DNA of 6,544 nt from an uncultured Tabrizicola sp. (GTDB lineage: Bacteria; Pseudomonadota; Alphaproteobacteria; Rhodobacterales; Rhodobacteraceae), in the NCBI GenBank assembly GCA_937858255.1, contig CALLZQ010000764.1, forward strand, positions 1 to 6,544. Reading direction: 5' to 3'. Made by a program: the position numbers and the translations under genes. The notes under the pieces are model-generated. The model saw nothing but the letters and a program-made list of their open reading frames with translations, did no database searches and was not told the DNA's origin. Position 1 is the stretch's first letter; the number at the start of each line of letters is the position of its first letter. Positions 4,590 to 6,544 of the stretch are shown here, in pieces.

Positions 4590-6221
4590 ATGCCCATCGC
4601 ACTGACAGTCAATACCGCCGCCACGGCGATGCAGATGGCGGATGCCATCTTTGGCACCGGGGTTCAGATCATTTCGGCCAGCTATTCCGGCGCGGCGGCG
4701 GCCTCTGGCATCTATTCCGGCGGCACTACCACCTCACCCGGGGTGCTGCCCAGTGCGACCGGGGTGATCCTGTCGACCGGCAGCGCGACCAATTTCGCGA
4801 CAGGCGGCCTCGATCCGAACACCGGCCCCGAGATGTCAACTGCTTGGGGCACTGCAGGGAATTCGGATCTCAGCGCCCTTTCGGGGGCACCGACCTATGA
4901 TGCGGCAGTGCTGAACGCGACCTTCATCCCCACCGGCAATGTGCTGACGATGCAGATCGTGTTTTCCTCGGACGAGTATCTGGAATATGTCAATTCCGGC
5001 TTTAACGACATTGTCGCGATCTGGGTGAACGGGGTTCAGGCAACCCTGACCGTCGGCACCGGCGATGTGTCGATCGACAATATCAACACCACGTCGAATT
5101 CGAACCTGTATATCGACAACAACAGCACCCTTGATCCGGCGCAGGCCTACAATACCCAGATGGACGGGTTTACGGTGACGCTGACGCTCAAGGCCGATGT
5201 GGTGGCGGGCCAGCAGAACACCATCACCTTTGCCATCGCCGACAGCGGCGACCGGCTGGTCGATTCCAATCTGATTATCGTTGGCGACTCGGTGCAGGTC
5301 GCGGTGATCGCCAATGACGACTCGCTGGTCAAAGGCAAGCATGGCAGGGCGACATTTGACCTGCGCAGCAACGACTATTCCGCAAACGGCTCGACCCTGA
5401 CGATCACGGCCATCAACGGTATCGCCATCACCGCAGGGCAGGCGGTCACGCTGTCTTCGGGAGAGACGATCATGCTGAATTTTGATGGCACGATCACGGT
5501 TTCCGGCCCGGCAACCATCATGGAATCGGTGTTTACCTATACAGTGCAGAATTCGACCGGCACCTCGGACGTGGGCTTTGTCACTCTGTCCACCGTGGCC
5601 TGTTTCTGTACCGGCACGTGGATCGCCACCCCCGAAGGACCGCGCCGGATCGAGTCGCTGACCGCCGGCGATCTGGTGCTGACCCGCGACCATGGCCCCC
5701 AGCCTCTGCGATGGGTTGGGCAAAGCCTGCGCCGCGCCCGGGGCGCCGACGCGCCGGGGCATCTGCCTGCCGGGGTCTTGGGCGATCATGGCGCGCTCTC
5801 ACTGTCGCAGCGTCATCGCGTGCTGGTGGCCTCGGCCGGTCTGGCGCTGTGTTGCGGGCTGGATGAGGCGCTGGTCCCGGCCCTGCATCTGGCCGAGGCC
5901 GGGCTGGGCCATCTGGCCCGCGAGGGCGGGCTGGTGCTGTACCACCACCTGCTGTTCGATCACCACGAAATCATCGAGGCCAATGGCCTGCCCTGTGAGA
6001 GCTATCGCCCCACCGCCGCCAATGCCAAGGGCTATGACCCGGATCAGCAAGCCGAGATTTTGCGGCTGTTCCCGGCACTGGCCGAGATGCCGGACGCGCC
6101 GCCGCTGCCTCTTGCCCGCCCGGTCTTGCGCCGTCATGAAAGCCGGCTGATCGCCGGCTTGGCAGCGCGGAGCGGCCACGGGGCGCAGGGGGACGAGGCG
6201 CCCCCCCGCCATGCGGCCTGA
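4590..6221 (+). CDS. hint3: choice-anchor L-like / cadherin-like / Hint domain protein, 543 aa
   Basis: Paralogue of hint1 with the same domain order, colinear from the first residues (AMQMADAIFGTGVQIISASYSG region against hint1 residues 17-36). Residues about 25-236 are choice-anchor L-like (VFSSDEYLEYVNSGFND, 124-140; TQMDGFTVTLTL, 189-200). The hint1 ADTSD...YDSAV motif is altered here to ADSGDRLVDSNLII (217-230). Residues about 239-335 are cadherin-like (ANDDS at 241-245; RSNDY at 259-263). The Hint domain is at about 337-475: Cys338 in ACFCTGT, AGD (Asp361), SQRH (His409) and YHHLLFDHHEII (451-462). Catalytic positions are intact. It has five cysteines (338, 340, 421, 422, 469), against one in hint1. 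The last ~70 residues are proline/alanine/arginine-rich but keep the RPVLRRHESRL motif. No signal peptide or membrane segment is seen. The ATG at 4590 has a good ribosome binding site. The TGA directly abuts the dapD stop. Self-cleavage is predicted from family; its role is unknown. Confidence 0.9.
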   Translation: MPIALTVNTAATAMQMADAIFGTGVQIISASYSGAAAASGIYSGGTTTSPGVLPSATGVILSTGSATNFATGGLDPNTGPEMSTAWGTAGNSDLSALSGAPTYDAAVLNATFIPTGNVLTMQIVFSSDEYLEYVNSGFNDIVAIWVNGVQATLTVGTGDVSIDNINTTSNSNLYIDNNSTLDPAQAYNTQMDGFTVTLTLKADVVAGQQNTITFAIADSGDRLVDSNLIIVGDSVQVAVIANDDSLVKGKHGRATFDLRSNDYSANGSTLTITAINGIAITAGQAVTLSSGETIMLNFDGTITVSGPATIMESVFTYTVQNSTGTSDVGFVTLSTVACFCTGTWIATPEGPRRIESLTAGDLVLTRDHGPQPLRWVGQSLRRARGADAPGHLPAGVLGDHGALSLSQRHRVLVASAGLALCCGLDEALVPALHLAEAGLGHLAREGGLVLYHHLLFDHHEIIEANGLPCESYRPTAANAKGYDPDQQAEILRLFPALAEMPDAPPLPLARPVLRRHESRLIAGLAARSGHGAQGDEAPPRHAA

Positions 6222-6544
6222 TCAGTCGCGCAGCAATTCGTTGATCGAGGTTTTCGAGCGGGTCTGCGCATCGACCTTTTTCACGATCACCGCGCAATAG
6301 AGATTGATGCCGTTCTTCGACGGCATCGAGCCGGCAACCACGACCGAACCGGCGGGCACTTCGCCATACATCACATCACCGGTTTCCCGGTCGACCATCT
6401 TGGTCGATTTGCCGATGAACACACCCATGCCCAGCACCGAACCTTCGCGGACGATGCAGCCCTCGACCACCTCGGAGCGCGCACCGATAAAGCAGTTGTC
6501 CTCGATGATCGTCGGGCCGGCCTGCATCGGCTCCAGCACGCCGC
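6222..6544 (-). CDS. dapD: 2,3,4,5-tetrahydropyridine-2,6-dicarboxylate N-succinyltransferase, C-terminal 106 residues (runs off right edge)
   Basis: Cytosolic trimeric acyltransferase that moves succinyl from succinyl-CoA to tetrahydrodipicolinate, the step that commits the pathway to the succinylated intermediates later hydrolysed by DapE. The visible part begins [16 protein letters not shown] and carries left-handed beta-helix hexapeptide repeats ([33 protein letters not shown]), then [20 protein letters not shown] and a C-terminal end of SINELLRD. All are characteristic of DapD. The full protein is usually about 275 residues, so about 170 N-terminal residues lie to the right of the window. 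The stop (6224-6222) immediately follows the hint3 stop on the other strand, forming TGATCA. dapE lies on the same strand about 5.6 kb further along, separated by the Hint and cobO genes. Confidence 0.97.
   Translation of the reverse strand, partial: GVLEPMQAGPTIIEDNCFIGARSEVVEGCIVREGSVLGMGVFIGKSTKMVDRETGDVMYGEVPAGSVVVAGSMPSKNGINLYCAVIVKKVDAQTRSKTSINELLRD

Noticed and set aside
4836..5789. 317-codon open frame on the minus strand
   Set aside because: Antisense shadow of hint3 with the same Arg/His/Gln-rich low-complexity composition; no domain recognised.
942..6221. RTX/type I secretion substrates
   Set aside because: Hint_2 domains are often attached to RTX proteins, but no GGxGxDxx nonapeptide repeats occur in any of the three proteins and no transporter gene is in the window.
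1..6544. tRNA, rRNA, CRISPR array, insertion sequence or attachment site
   Set aside because: Intergenic space totals about 400 bp, and I saw no cloverleaf, regular repeat-spacer pattern, terminal inverted repeats or transposase motif.

Overview
The window is GC-rich (codon third positions mostly G or C) and densely packed. The housekeeping proteins look alphaproteobacterial, most likely Rhodobacterales (Rhodobacter/Paracoccus-like). The basis is the DapD and DapE sequences, a CobO with the family's usual basic N-terminal extension, and several cytosolic-looking proteins with C-terminal Hint_2-type domains, which are common in that order. This is recognition from memory; no database was searched.

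Layout, left to right: (1) 1-664, minus strand, the first 221 codons of dapE (lysine/diaminopimelate pathway), running off the left edge. (2) 665-941, a divergent intergenic region with a weak candidate promoter and a leader that can fold in two mutually exclusive ways, one burying the ribosome binding site of the next gene. (3) 942-2522, plus strand, hint1: choice-anchor-L-like domain, cadherin-like domain, then a Hint domain with intact key residues; it starts with TTG. (4) 2530-3516, plus strand, hint2: a beta-sandwich-like N-terminus and a Hint-like domain that has lost its catalytic residues; it begins 7 nt after hint1 and is probably co-transcribed. (5) 3520-4134, minus strand, cobO (corrinoid adenosyltransferase). 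(6) 4143-4469, minus strand, an uncharacterised 108-residue protein just upstream of cobO in the same orientation. (7) 4590-6221, plus strand, hint3, a full-length paralogue of hint1. (8) 6222-6544, minus strand, the last 106 codons of dapD, running off the right edge.

Metabolic genes (dapD, orf108-cobO, dapE) are all on the minus strand, and the three Hint-family genes are all on the plus strand between them. The two convergent junctions are extremely tight: 3 nt between the hint2 and cobO stops, 0 nt between the hint3 and dapD stops. There is no room for a conventional terminator between them.

The most interesting points are: an inactive-looking Hint paralogue beside an active-looking one, with key positions at identical spacing; a C-terminal motif shared by all three Hint proteins; a possible translational RNA switch before hint1; and an unnamed small gene paired with cobO. 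That the Hint proteins act together as self-processing surface or exported proteins is inference, not shown by the sequence.
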